A stretch of 64,000 nt of DNA, taken from contig CAJTPJ010000001.1 of the NCBI GenBank assembly GCA_910578145.1, positions 62,001 to 126,000 on the forward strand, in the 5' to 3' direction. The notes beneath the pieces were generated by a model, which saw only the letters and a program-made list of their open reading frames with translations, was not told the origin of the DNA and did no database searches. Of this stretch, positions 33,617 through 40,714 are shown one piece after another (position 1 is the first letter of the stretch; each line of letters opens with the position of its first letter). A program made the translations under genes and the position numbers. Source of the stretch: an uncultured Christensenella sp. (GTDB taxonomy: Bacteria; Bacillota; Clostridia; Christensenellales; Borkfalkiaceae).

Positions 33617-34450
33617 ATGTCGGATAGCTGTACCCACGATTGTTCTTCGTGCGGTGAAAACTGCGCCTCGCGCAATAAAAAAAGTTTTTTAAAGTCCCCG
33701 CACGAAAAAAGTAAAATTAAAAAGGTCATCGCCGTAGTTTCGGGCAAAGGCGGGGTAGGCAAGTCTATGACTTGCGCTCTGCTTGCGGCGGCGGCGCAAA
33801 AAGCGGGCAAATCCGCCGCGATAATGGACGCCGATATCACCGGTCCGTCAATTCCCAGAATGTTCGGCGTAACCGAGCGCGCGGTAGGGTCGGAAAGCGG
33901 CATTCTTCCCGTAGTTACCCAAAGCGGTTTGCAAATAATGTCTATGAACGTGCTTTTGGAAAACGAAGCTGAGCCGGTGGTTTGGCGCGGTTCGTTAATT
34001 TCCGGTACGGTGCTTCAATTTTGGACGGACGTTATTTGGAAGGACGTTGACGTAATGTTTATCGATATGCCCCCCGGCACGGGCGACGTGCCTTTAACGG
34101 TGTTTCAAAGCATACCAATCAACGGCGTGGTGGTGGTTACAACCCCGCAGGACTTGGTGGGTATGATAGTTGAAAAGGCGCTTAATATGGCGCGTATGAT
34201 GAATGTGCCTATTCTCGGCATAGTGGAAAATATGAGCTATATAAAATGCCCCGACTGCGGCAGAAAAATATCCGTTTTCGGCGAAAGCAGGGTGGACGCC
34301 GTGGCCCTTGAACACGGTATTCCGTCCGTTGCAAAGCTGCCCGTTGACCGCGCGTTGACGGTTGCCGCCGACGGTGGAAAAATAGAGGAAGCGGAAGAAA
34401 ACCCTTTAACCGACTTTTTTAATAAATTAGCAAAAAAAATCAAGGTTTAA
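33617..34450 (+). CDS. Mrp/NBP35-family iron-sulfur cluster carrier ATPase
   Basis: The 277-residue protein has the deviant Walker A GKGGVGKS (about residue 40), the Walker B region MFIDMPPGTGDVPLTV (about 140) and a CPDCG motif (about 212) that in Mrp/ApbC bridges an Fe-S cluster between two subunits. A further N-terminal cysteine cluster (CTHDCSSCGENC, residues 5-16) resembles the ferredoxin-like extension of NBP35. These proteins carry Fe-S clusters to apo-enzymes; two likely clients, the fumarase and the radical-SAM protein, are encoded nearby. The ribosome site is aaaggag. Confidence 0.92.
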   Translation: MSDSCTHDCSSCGENCASRNKKSFLKSPHEKSKIKKVIAVVSGKGGVGKSMTCALLAAAAQKAGKSAAIMDADITGPSIPRMFGVTERAVGSESGILPVVTQSGLQIMSMNVLLENEAEPVVWRGSLISGTVLQFWTDVIWKDVDVMFIDMPPGTGDVPLTVFQSIPINGVVVVTTPQDLVGMIVEKALNMARMMNVPILGIVENMSYIKCPDCGRKISVFGESRVDAVALEHGIPSVAKLPVDRALTVAADGGKIEEAEENPLTDFFNKLAKKIKV

Positions 34451-34451
34451 A

Positions 34452-34479
34452 AAAAGCCCGACGCACCGTCGGGCTTTTA
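34452..34479 (+). terminator. terminator after the Mrp/NBP35 gene
   Basis: AAAAGCCCGAC / GTCGGGCTTTT stem with a 5-nt loop and a T-rich tail. Confidence 0.88.
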
Positions 34480-34485
34480 TTTCTT

Positions 34486-34593
34486 TTAACGGTTTTTTGC
34501 CACGGATATAACGGAAAATACCGCGGTGGCATACTCCGATGCCAAACCGTAAGTTAAAAAACTACTTATTGCTTTTCCGGTAAAAACTTCCAA
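34486..34593 (-). CDS. possible 35-residue small protein overlapping the end of the TIGR03915-type gene
   Basis: A short frame from TTG (34,593) to TAA (34,486) encodes MEVFTGKAISSFLTYGLASE plus a further 15 mostly hydrophobic residues ending VAKNR. Its codons (gcc, acc, gcg, gta, ttt, tcc) match the local style even beyond the end of the upstream gene, where no other coding explains them. The start overlaps the last codons of the TIGR03915-type gene and no ribosome site is visible. It may be a small membrane protein, a remnant, or chance. Confidence 0.25.
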   Translation of the reverse strand: MEVFTGKAISSFLTYGLASEYATAVFSVISVAKNR

Positions 34594-35288
34594 TAGCGCA
34601 CGGGCATAGACCTTTTCATTTGCTTATCGTGCGGGCGTTCAATAATATTAACGGCTTTATAATACTTCTTCCAAAGGTTTTCAAAACCGCGCTCGTACTT
34701 TGAAAGTTGTACCTCGGCTTCTTCGGCATAGCCCGTAAACCACTCGTGACCGTCGTACATTCCCGCAATTTTCCTCTTTAAATCGTGAATAATAAACCTT
34801 TCGGACTTAAACCGCTCGGCAAAGTGTTGCATAAGCAAATCGGTAACGTCGTTATCGGGAGAATAGGGGGCGTAAAGCGCGCCGCCCTCACATTCCATAA
34901 ACCTTAAAAGCCCTTTAAGCCTGTGCGTTTCCCCGTTTACCTTATATAAAAGGTCGTTAAAATCAACCACTTCAGGCAAATTCATCGCCTTTTTTACGGG
35001 CGCCCTGCTATTGAAAAGCCGTTTTATATACCCGAACACAGTCTGCTCCTTTAACGGGTCGCAACTGCGCAAGACCAAAGAAATATCGTAAAGCGCCTCG
35101 CCGTCATATTTCTTTATAGCGTTTACTATTCTTCCGCATTTTTCACCGTCGGCGGCAACCCGCACAACTTCGCATCCCAGCGAAAGCTGAACGTCGCCGT
35201 CCGAAGTAATAATGCAATCTTTTTCCTTATATGCAATAAATACGGCGGTGAAAAAACTTTCCGCGCCGTTTACTATAAATATTTTCAT
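34566..35288 (-). CDS. probable DNA metabolism protein, TIGR03915 type (DUF4130)
   Basis: The 240-residue protein opens MKIFIVNGAESFFTAVFIAY and has VNGETHRLKGLLRFMECEGG around residue 115, and RFKSERFIIHDLKRKIAGMY near 160. This matches my memory of the family encoded next to the TIGR03916 radical-SAM protein. Some relatives are fused to uracil-DNA glycosylase domains, which is why a DNA repair role is suspected. The start codon overlaps the stop of the radical-SAM gene (ATGA), so the pair is translationally coupled. The chemical function is not known to me. Confidence 0.8.
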   Translation of the reverse strand: MKIFIVNGAESFFTAVFIAYKEKDCIITSDGDVQLSLGCEVVRVAADGEKCGRIVNAIKKYDGEALYDISLVLRSCDPLKEQTVFGYIKRLFNSRAPVKKAMNLPEVVDFNDLLYKVNGETHRLKGLLRFMECEGGALYAPYSPDNDVTDLLMQHFAERFKSERFIIHDLKRKIAGMYDGHEWFTGYAEEAEVQLSKYERGFENLWKKYYKAVNIIERPHDKQMKRSMPVRYWKFLPEKQ

Positions 35289-36541
35289 AGCTGTCCTGTC
35301 AGCGCCGATACTGCTACCGAGGTTTCCGAAAACATACTCGTTTGTTCGTTTACTTCGCTTCTGCCCGCCAGCAACAGCGAAGTTTTAACCTGCAACTCGT
35401 TTTCCGAGCCGTAAAATTTCCCCTTGCAGGTTATAAAATGCTTTGCGCGCTTTAATACCACCCGCATTTTTACTAAATTGTCGTAGTCCAGCGCGGCAAA
35501 TTTTCTTGCCTCTATTATCTTGTACGCGCTTTTTGCGCCTATGCCCGGCACGCGCAAAAGCGTGGCAAGCGGCGCGGTGTTAATCTCTACGGGGAAGAGG
35601 TGCATATTTCTCAACGCCCAAGCGCACTTCGGGTCGTATTCGGGCGAAAGATTTTGGTTTTCGCCCACTATTTCGTCCACGTCAAACCCGTAAAACCTTA
35701 TAAGCCAATCCGCCTGATACAGTCGGTGCTCCCGCAATAGCCCCGCGCCTACGGCGGGCAGCTTGCTGCTTTGCACCACGGGAATATACGAGGAATAGTA
35801 AACGCGCCTTAAATTCATATTACGGTAAAGCGCCTGCGTAAGTTTTAAAATCTGCCCGTCGGTTTCCGGCGACGCGCCAATAATCATTTGCGTGGTCTGC
35901 CCCGCAGGTAAAACGCGCCCGCGCCGCACCTTGTTTTCCTTGTCGCAAATTATCGCGTCGCGCAAGTCTTTCATAGGCAACAGCAAACTGCGCTTCGTCT
36001 TTTGCGGCGCAAGCAGTTTAAGCGAGTTTTCACTTGGCAACTCTATATTATAGCTCATTCTGTCAACTATTTTCGAGGCGCGGTGCACGAGCAACGCGTC
36101 GGCGTGAGGGATGCCCTTTAAATGAATATACCCGTTGAAATTGTATAATTTTCTAAGTTTTGTAACCGTTTCCAGCAAAAGCTCCATAGTTTTGTCGGGG
36201 CTTTCAAAAACGGCGGAGGAGAGAAACAACCCCTCTATATAATTGCGTTTATAAAAGTTAATTACAAGCTCGCAAATTTCGTCGGGCGTAATCCTCGCCC
36301 GCGGCACGTCCGCGCTTCTGCGGTTGGGGCAGTATTCGCAGTCGTATACGCAATCGTTGCTCATAAGAATTTTCAAAAGTGAAATACACCTTCCGTCGGG
36401 GGTGAAGGAGTGGCATATTCCCCCGACGGAACCGTTTCCAAGTCCTCCGTTTCTGTTTACCCGAGCAGAACCGGACGACGAGCAGGAAACGTCGTATTTA
36501 GCGCTTTCAGTTAAAATTTCAAGTTTTTCAGCGTCTAACAT
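35285..36541 (-). CDS. radical-SAM protein of the putative DNA modification/repair type (TIGR03916)
   Basis: The 418-residue protein binds a [4Fe-4S] cluster through Cys64, Cys68 and Cys71 (DCVYDCEYCPNR), the CxxxCxxC radical-SAM motif. A C-terminal helix-hairpin-helix (LRVPGIGAKSAYKIIEARKF, about residue 340) is a DNA-binding element. This combination and the TIGR03915-type partner downstream identify the putative DNA modification/repair radical-SAM family. It is the first gene of the pair, with a good promoter (36,639-36,611). A LexA-like palindrome lies over the predicted transcription start, so induction by DNA damage is plausible (inference). Confidence 0.85.
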   Translation of the reverse strand: MLDAEKLEILTESAKYDVSCSSSGSARVNRNGGLGNGSVGGICHSFTPDGRCISLLKILMSNDCVYDCEYCPNRRSADVPRARITPDEICELVINFYKRNYIEGLFLSSAVFESPDKTMELLLETVTKLRKLYNFNGYIHLKGIPHADALLVHRASKIVDRMSYNIELPSENSLKLLAPQKTKRSLLLPMKDLRDAIICDKENKVRRGRVLPAGQTTQMIIGASPETDGQILKLTQALYRNMNLRRVYYSSYIPVVQSSKLPAVGAGLLREHRLYQADWLIRFYGFDVDEIVGENQNLSPEYDPKCAWALRNMHLFPVEINTAPLATLLRVPGIGAKSAYKIIEARKFAALDYDNLVKMRVVLKRAKHFITCKGKFYGSENELQVKTSLLLAGRSEVNEQTSMFSETSVAVSALTGQL

Positions 36542-36589
36542 AGTGTATTAACCAATTTACCGCTTAAATTTACCCGATTCGCGGTAAAA

Positions 36590-36603
36590 CAAACAAATGT
36601 TTG
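36590..36603. promoter_or_regulatory. LexA/DinR-like operator at the start of the radical-SAM transcript
   Basis: CAAACAAATGTTTG is a palindrome with a 4-bp centre, close to the Bacillota LexA box CGAACRNRYGTTYC (differences at position 2 and the last base). It lies 7 nt downstream of the -10 of the divergent radical-SAM gene, where a repressor would block initiation. Confidence 0.45.
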
Positions 36604-36610
36604 CTTTACT

Positions 36611-36639
36611 ATAATAACACCGTTAAACCTGTTTGTCAA
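36611..36639 (-). promoter_or_regulatory. promoter of the radical-SAM / TIGR03915 pair
   Basis: Minus strand TTGACA (36,639-36,634), 17-bp spacer, TATTAT (36,616-36,611). Confidence 0.85.
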
Positions 36640-36655
36640 CGGTTTTAATAAAAAA

Positions 36656-36684
36656 TTGACTAAAAAATTTTTTTATGTTACAAT
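36656..36684 (+). promoter_or_regulatory. promoter of the two-component system
   Basis: TTGACT (36,656-36,661), 17-bp spacer, TACAAT (36,679-36,684). It is divergent from the radical-SAM promoter, with 16 nt between the -35 elements. The leader to the response regulator is about 80 nt. Confidence 0.8.
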
Positions 36685-36771
36685 TTTCACAAACATTTCA
36701 CTAACGCGTTAATTAACCGTAATACGAAAGGTTTACCTTATAATAGAGAATAATATAATGGAGAGGTAGTT

Positions 36772-37434
36772 ATGAAAGTACTTATCGTTGACGACGAGGA
36801 GATGATACGCGGCGTATTAAAGGAATACGTAGAGTTTGAGGGCGGCGTCGCGTACGAGGCGGCCGATGGAATGCAGGCGGTTAAACTTTGCCGCGAAAAC
36901 GATTTCGACATAATTTTAATGGATATTATGATGCCGCGGCTTGACGGTTTTTCGGCGGTTAAGGAAATTAAAAAAATAAAAAATATCCCCGTTATAATGC
37001 TTTCCGCGCGCGGCGAGGAATACGATAAACTCTTCGGGTTCGAGATAGGCGTTGACGATTACGTAACCAAGCCGTTTTCTCCAAAGGAAGTTATGGCGCG
37101 CATACACGCAGTGTTAAAGCGCAAAGCGCCCGAGGCTACTAACGACGTAATACAGTTTGAAGGGCTTACTATAGATATGGTGGGCAGAAACGTGTTTGTT
37201 GACGGCGAAAAAGCCGAGCTTACCCCCAAAGAATACGAAATTTTATTTTATTTCGTAAAGAATAAGGGCATAGCGCTTACCCGCGAAAAACTGCTTATGG
37301 ACGTGTGGGGCTTCGATTTTTACGGCGACGACAGAACGGTGGATACGCATATAAAAATGTTGCGTTCCAACCTTAAACAATACAGAAAATTTATAGTCAC
37401 TCTGCGCGGGTTGGGGTATAAGTTTGAAGTCTGA
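36772..37434 (+). CDS. OmpR/PhoB-family response regulator
   Basis: The 220-residue protein has a receiver domain with the acidic pair Asp7-Asp8, phosphoacceptor Asp51 (LMDIMMPRLDG) and Lys100 (TKPFSP). A winged-helix DNA-binding domain follows (about 125-220, ending in LRSNLKQYRKFIVTLRGLGY). It is a DNA-binding transcription regulator controlled by the kinase encoded next, which starts inside its last codons. The ribosome site is ggagagg. The signal and targets cannot be deduced, but neighbouring divergent genes are natural candidates. Confidence 0.95.
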   Translation: MKVLIVDDEEMIRGVLKEYVEFEGGVAYEAADGMQAVKLCRENDFDIILMDIMMPRLDGFSAVKEIKKIKNIPVIMLSARGEEYDKLFGFEIGVDDYVTKPFSPKEVMARIHAVLKRKAPEATNDVIQFEGLTIDMVGRNVFVDGEKAELTPKEYEILFYFVKNKGIALTREKLLMDVWGFDFYGDDRTVDTHIKMLRSNLKQYRKFIVTLRGLGYKFEV

Positions 37435-38848
37435 TAAGGATAAAAAAACTAAAATAAAACAGCCCAAAAGCGTAAGTAAGGTTATGACGGGCTATTTTTG
37501 CCTGTTGGCGTTTTTGGTAATACTTTTGGTGGAGCTGGTGTTTTACGTTATAGTTTCCACCACGCTTGAAAATCAGGCGCGCGACAGAATAACCTCTATC
37601 GGCAAGGAAATAGAGGCGGATATGCACTATCCGCACGGGCTTGAAGCAAGTATAATGCGCAACCGTCGCGAAGGCGTAAACGTGCTTTTAATCACCCGCG
37701 ATTGGCGCGTGGTGGCGCCTTCTGATTACGACAGCGAGCGCAATTTTTACGAGGAACTTAAAGACAGACCGGTAATAAACGCGGGCGTGGGCTTTTGCGA
37801 AATTTACCGCTTAGGCAAAACGGTAAACTACGTTTCAAAAGTGGATTATGCGGGCGAACCGCACTATCTTTTAGTAAGCTATTCTGTTGCAATAATTTAC
37901 GAAACGGTTACCAGCTTGCAAATTTATCTGCTTATAATAGGCTTAACGTTGTTTTTGCTGGCGTTGCTGTTTTCTATGGCGTTTTCTAAAAAATTGACGG
38001 GCGGGCTTCAAGTTATGTCCGATACCGCCGTAAATCTTGCGCGCGGGGATTATTCCGTGCAGTTTGCCAACGCCGACTATAAGGAAATGGCACAACTTTC
38101 CGACACGTTGAATTACGTTAGGGACGAGGTGAAAAAGAGCGAAGATTTCCAGCGCGAAATTTTGGCAAACGTCACGCACGATTTAAAAACTCCGCTTACT
38201 ATGATAAAGGCGTACGCCTCAATGATAAAGGAAATCAGCGGCGACGATAAGTTAAAGCGCGAAAAGCACTTGCAGGTAATTATCGACGAAGCCGACCGCC
38301 TTACGGGGTTGGTAAACGACGTTTTAAGCGTTTCAAAACTGCAATCCAACATTACCGAAATTCGCCCCAAGGTGTTTAACCTTACCGATTTGGTGTACGG
38401 CATTATAGATAAATTCGGATATTTGCAGGAAAGTCAGGGGTATTCGATAATGGTTGATATCGACCCAAACACGTATACCCGCGCCGACGAAGAAAAGATA
38501 AACCAAGTTTTGTACAACCTTATAGGCAACGCGGCTAACTATACGGGAGCGGATAAAACCGTTTTCGTAAGTTTGAAAGTCAGCCTTGACGGCAAGCGCG
38601 TAAAATTCAGCGTGCGCGACACGGGCAAGGGAATTCCAAAGGAAGCTTTGCCCGAAATTTGGAACAGATATTACCGTGTGAAGGAAAACCATAACCGTCC
38701 CGTAAAAGGAACGGGGCTGGGGCTTAGCATAGTTAAAGCCATACTTGAAAACCACGCATTTGATTTCGGCGTGGAAAGCGACGTAGGCAAGGGCTCTACT
38801 TTCTGGGTAGATTTTCCCGCCGTGCCGGACACCCCCGAAAACATATAA
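37424..38848 (+). CDS. sensor histidine kinase
   Basis: The 474-residue protein starts at TTG inside the end of the response regulator gene. It has two membrane helices (about 22-45 and 165-187) around an extracellular sensing domain of about 115 residues. Then come a HAMP segment, the HisKA box NVTHDLKTPLTM (phosphoacceptor His, about residue 250) and the ATPase domain with the N-box (NLIGNAANYT), G1 (DTGKGIP) and G2 (GTGLGLSI). It phosphorylates the upstream regulator in response to an unknown extracytoplasmic signal. Confidence 0.94.
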   Translation: MKSDKDKKTKIKQPKSVSKVMTGYFCLLAFLVILLVELVFYVIVSTTLENQARDRITSIGKEIEADMHYPHGLEASIMRNRREGVNVLLITRDWRVVAPSDYDSERNFYEELKDRPVINAGVGFCEIYRLGKTVNYVSKVDYAGEPHYLLVSYSVAIIYETVTSLQIYLLIIGLTLFLLALLFSMAFSKKLTGGLQVMSDTAVNLARGDYSVQFANADYKEMAQLSDTLNYVRDEVKKSEDFQREILANVTHDLKTPLTMIKAYASMIKEISGDDKLKREKHLQVIIDEADRLTGLVNDVLSVSKLQSNITEIRPKVFNLTDLVYGIIDKFGYLQESQGYSIMVDIDPNTYTRADEEKINQVLYNLIGNAANYTGADKTVFVSLKVSLDGKRVKFSVRDTGKGIPKEALPEIWNRYYRVKENHNRPVKGTGLGLSIVKAILENHAFDFGVESDVGKGSTFWVDFPAVPDTPENI

Positions 38849-38849
38849 T

Positions 38850-38880
38850 AAAACCCGCTATTTAAGTAGCGGGTTTTATT
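38850..38880. terminator. bidirectional terminator between the kinase and aldehyde dehydrogenase genes
   Basis: AAACCCGCTA / TAGCGGGTTT with a 6-nt loop. The genes on both sides converge on it. Confidence 0.85.
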
Positions 38881-38895
38881 TATTTCCACACGATA

Positions 38896-40257
38896 TTACT
38901 TCATAAAAAGCCGTATAAGTTTGTCGTAAAATTTTTTGTAGGGTGTGTACCTCATAGGCAAGTCTACGGCGTTTGACTTTTTTAAAACAGATTTGTAGTG
39001 CGAAAAGGTTTCAAAACTCTTTTTGCCGTGATAGCTGCCTATACCCGAGCCGCCCACGCCGCCAAAGGGTAGAGAGGTAGACGCAAGGTGTATAACCGCG
39101 TCGTTTACGCACCCGCCGCCGAATTGTATTTTTTTAAGTAGCCGTTTCTGCGTTTTTCCGCTTGCCGTAAACAGGTACAGCGCCAAGGGTGAGGGGTTGG
39201 CTTGTATAATTTCCAAAAGTTCCGCTTCGGTTGAATATACTAAAACGGGTAGTACAGGTCCAAAAATTTCTTCTTTCATCGCCGCGTCTTCAAGCGTGGC
39301 GGGGTAAATTACAGTAGGCTCTATTTTCAGTTTTCCGTCGTCAAAGCCGCCGCCTTTTACCACGTTGCCTCCTATAAGCGACTTAATCCGCCCGTAGTGC
39401 CTTTCGGAAATAATTTTTCCAAAGCAATCGTTTTCAAGCGCGTTGGGGTATAGTTTGTCAATCCATTTTTTAAGACTATCGGTAAATTTTTCAGCAACGG
39501 ACTCGTGCGCTATCACGTAGTCGGGCGCAACGCAGGTTTGTCCCGCGTTAAGAAACTTGCCAAACGCCACGCGCTTTGCCGCAAGGTCGCACTTGGCCGT
39601 TTTATCAATTATAGCAGGGCTTTTCCCGCCGAGTTCCAAGGTGACGGGCGTAAGATTTTTAGCCGCCGCTTCGTATACGGTTTGCCCTACGGATTTCCCG
39701 CCTGTGAAGAAGATATAGTCAAATTTATACGTAAGAATTTCAGCGTTAAGCCCGTCGCCCCCGTAAACGCAAGCCGCCAAACCTTCGGGAAAAACTTCGG
39801 ATATGATTGATTTTATAACCGCGCTCGTCGCCTTAGACGCCCGCGAAGGTTTTAAAATAACGGTATTTCCTGCGCCAATCGCGCCTACAAGCGGCTGTAA
39901 AGACAACAAAAACGGATAATTCCACGGCGAAATTATAAGCACGTTACCGTACGGCGACGGCAAAACGAAACTTTTTGAAGGGAACTGCGCCAGCGGAGAG
40001 CTTTTGCGCTTTTTCTTAGCCCAGCCCCGTAAACGTTTGATATGGTAACTCAAATCTTCCAAAACCATACCTATTTCCGACATATACGCCTCGGTTGCGG
40101 ATTTGCCCAAATCCTCGCCCAATGCCCGTATAATTTCATCTTCGCGCAACTTAATGCACGCTTTCAGTTTTTTAAGAAAGGTTATCCGCACGCCCGTTTC
40201 AAGGGTTTTACCCGAGCTAAAGTACTCGCGTTGCGCCTTAACGATATTTTCAACCAT
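38896..40257 (-). CDS. class 3 aldehyde dehydrogenase
   Basis: The 453-residue protein matches the short class 3 (ALDH3) type in length. It has the NAD(P)-binding segment IISPWNYPFLLSLQPLVGAI, general base Glu208 (TLELGGKSP) and nucleophile Cys242 (NAGQTCVAPDY). PLPFGG-type motif LPFGGVGGSGIGSYHG lies near the C-terminus. It oxidises aldehydes to acids, probably medium- or long-chain fatty aldehydes as in other class 3 enzymes; the C-terminal basic-hydrophobic tail could touch the membrane. It is a single gene, convergent with the histidine kinase. Confidence 0.92.
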   Translation of the reverse strand: MVENIVKAQREYFSSGKTLETGVRITFLKKLKACIKLREDEIIRALGEDLGKSATEAYMSEIGMVLEDLSYHIKRLRGWAKKKRKSSPLAQFPSKSFVLPSPYGNVLIISPWNYPFLLSLQPLVGAIGAGNTVILKPSRASKATSAVIKSIISEVFPEGLAACVYGGDGLNAEILTYKFDYIFFTGGKSVGQTVYEAAAKNLTPVTLELGGKSPAIIDKTAKCDLAAKRVAFGKFLNAGQTCVAPDYVIAHESVAEKFTDSLKKWIDKLYPNALENDCFGKIISERHYGRIKSLIGGNVVKGGGFDDGKLKIEPTVIYPATLEDAAMKEEIFGPVLPVLVYSTEAELLEIIQANPSPLALYLFTASGKTQKRLLKKIQFGGGCVNDAVIHLASTSLPFGGVGGSGIGSYHGKKSFETFSHYKSVLKKSNAVDLPMRYTPYKKFYDKLIRLFMK

Positions 40258-40353
40258 ATCTAAATTATACTTTAAAACCGCCGTATGTTAAAGCGTTTTT
40301 AAATAAAGATTAAAAAAATTTATAAATAAATATTAACTGCGGTTATTTTTTTG

Positions 40354-40382
40354 TTGACAACGGTAGTTTTTATGACTATAAT
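40354..40382 (+). promoter_or_regulatory. consensus promoter of the feo operon
   Basis: TTGACA (40,354-40,359), 17-bp spacer, TATAAT (40,377-40,382): exact consensus hexamers. The leader of about 95 nt contains a GGGGC / GCCCC hairpin (40,412-40,433). No Fur box that I recognise overlaps it, although control by iron is expected. Confidence 0.9.
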
Positions 40383-40483
40383 ATAAATAGTTAAACACGG
40401 TTAAGTTTTTAAGGGGCGCGTTTTTACAAGCCCCGAAAAAAATTCTTAAAAAATAAACCATAGTTAATTAATAAAGGAGAGTT

Positions 40484-40714
40484 ATGATAAAACTTTTAAG
40501 CGAATTTGCCGCGGGGGAAAGCGGCAAAATAGTTTCGGTTAACGGCGTGGGTAAAATACGCCGCAGGCTTTTCGATATGGGCGTTACGCCCGACGCGGAG
40601 ATAACTATGCGCAAAAAAGCGCCGCTTGGCGACCCTTTGGAAGTTACTTTGCGCGGTTACGAACTTACTTTAAGAAAAAGCGAAGCAGCTTGCGTGGAGG
40701 TGGAACTGAAATGA
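40484..40714 (+). CDS. feoA: ferrous iron transport protein A
   Basis: The 76-residue protein is an SH3-like FeoA domain (GKIVSVNGVGKIRRRLFDMGV and APLGDPLEVTLRGYELTLRK). FeoA is a small cytoplasmic partner needed for FeoB-driven Fe2+ uptake. The ribosome site is aaggag. It overlaps feoB by 4 nt (ATGA). Confidence 0.95.
   Translation: MIKLLSEFAAGESGKIVSVNGVGKIRRRLFDMGVTPDAEITMRKKAPLGDPLEVTLRGYELTLRKSEAACVEVELK

Noticed and set aside
40383..40483. Fur box or iron-responsive riboswitch in the feo leader
   Set aside because: No match to a Fur palindrome that I recognise; only a 5-bp GC hairpin is seen.
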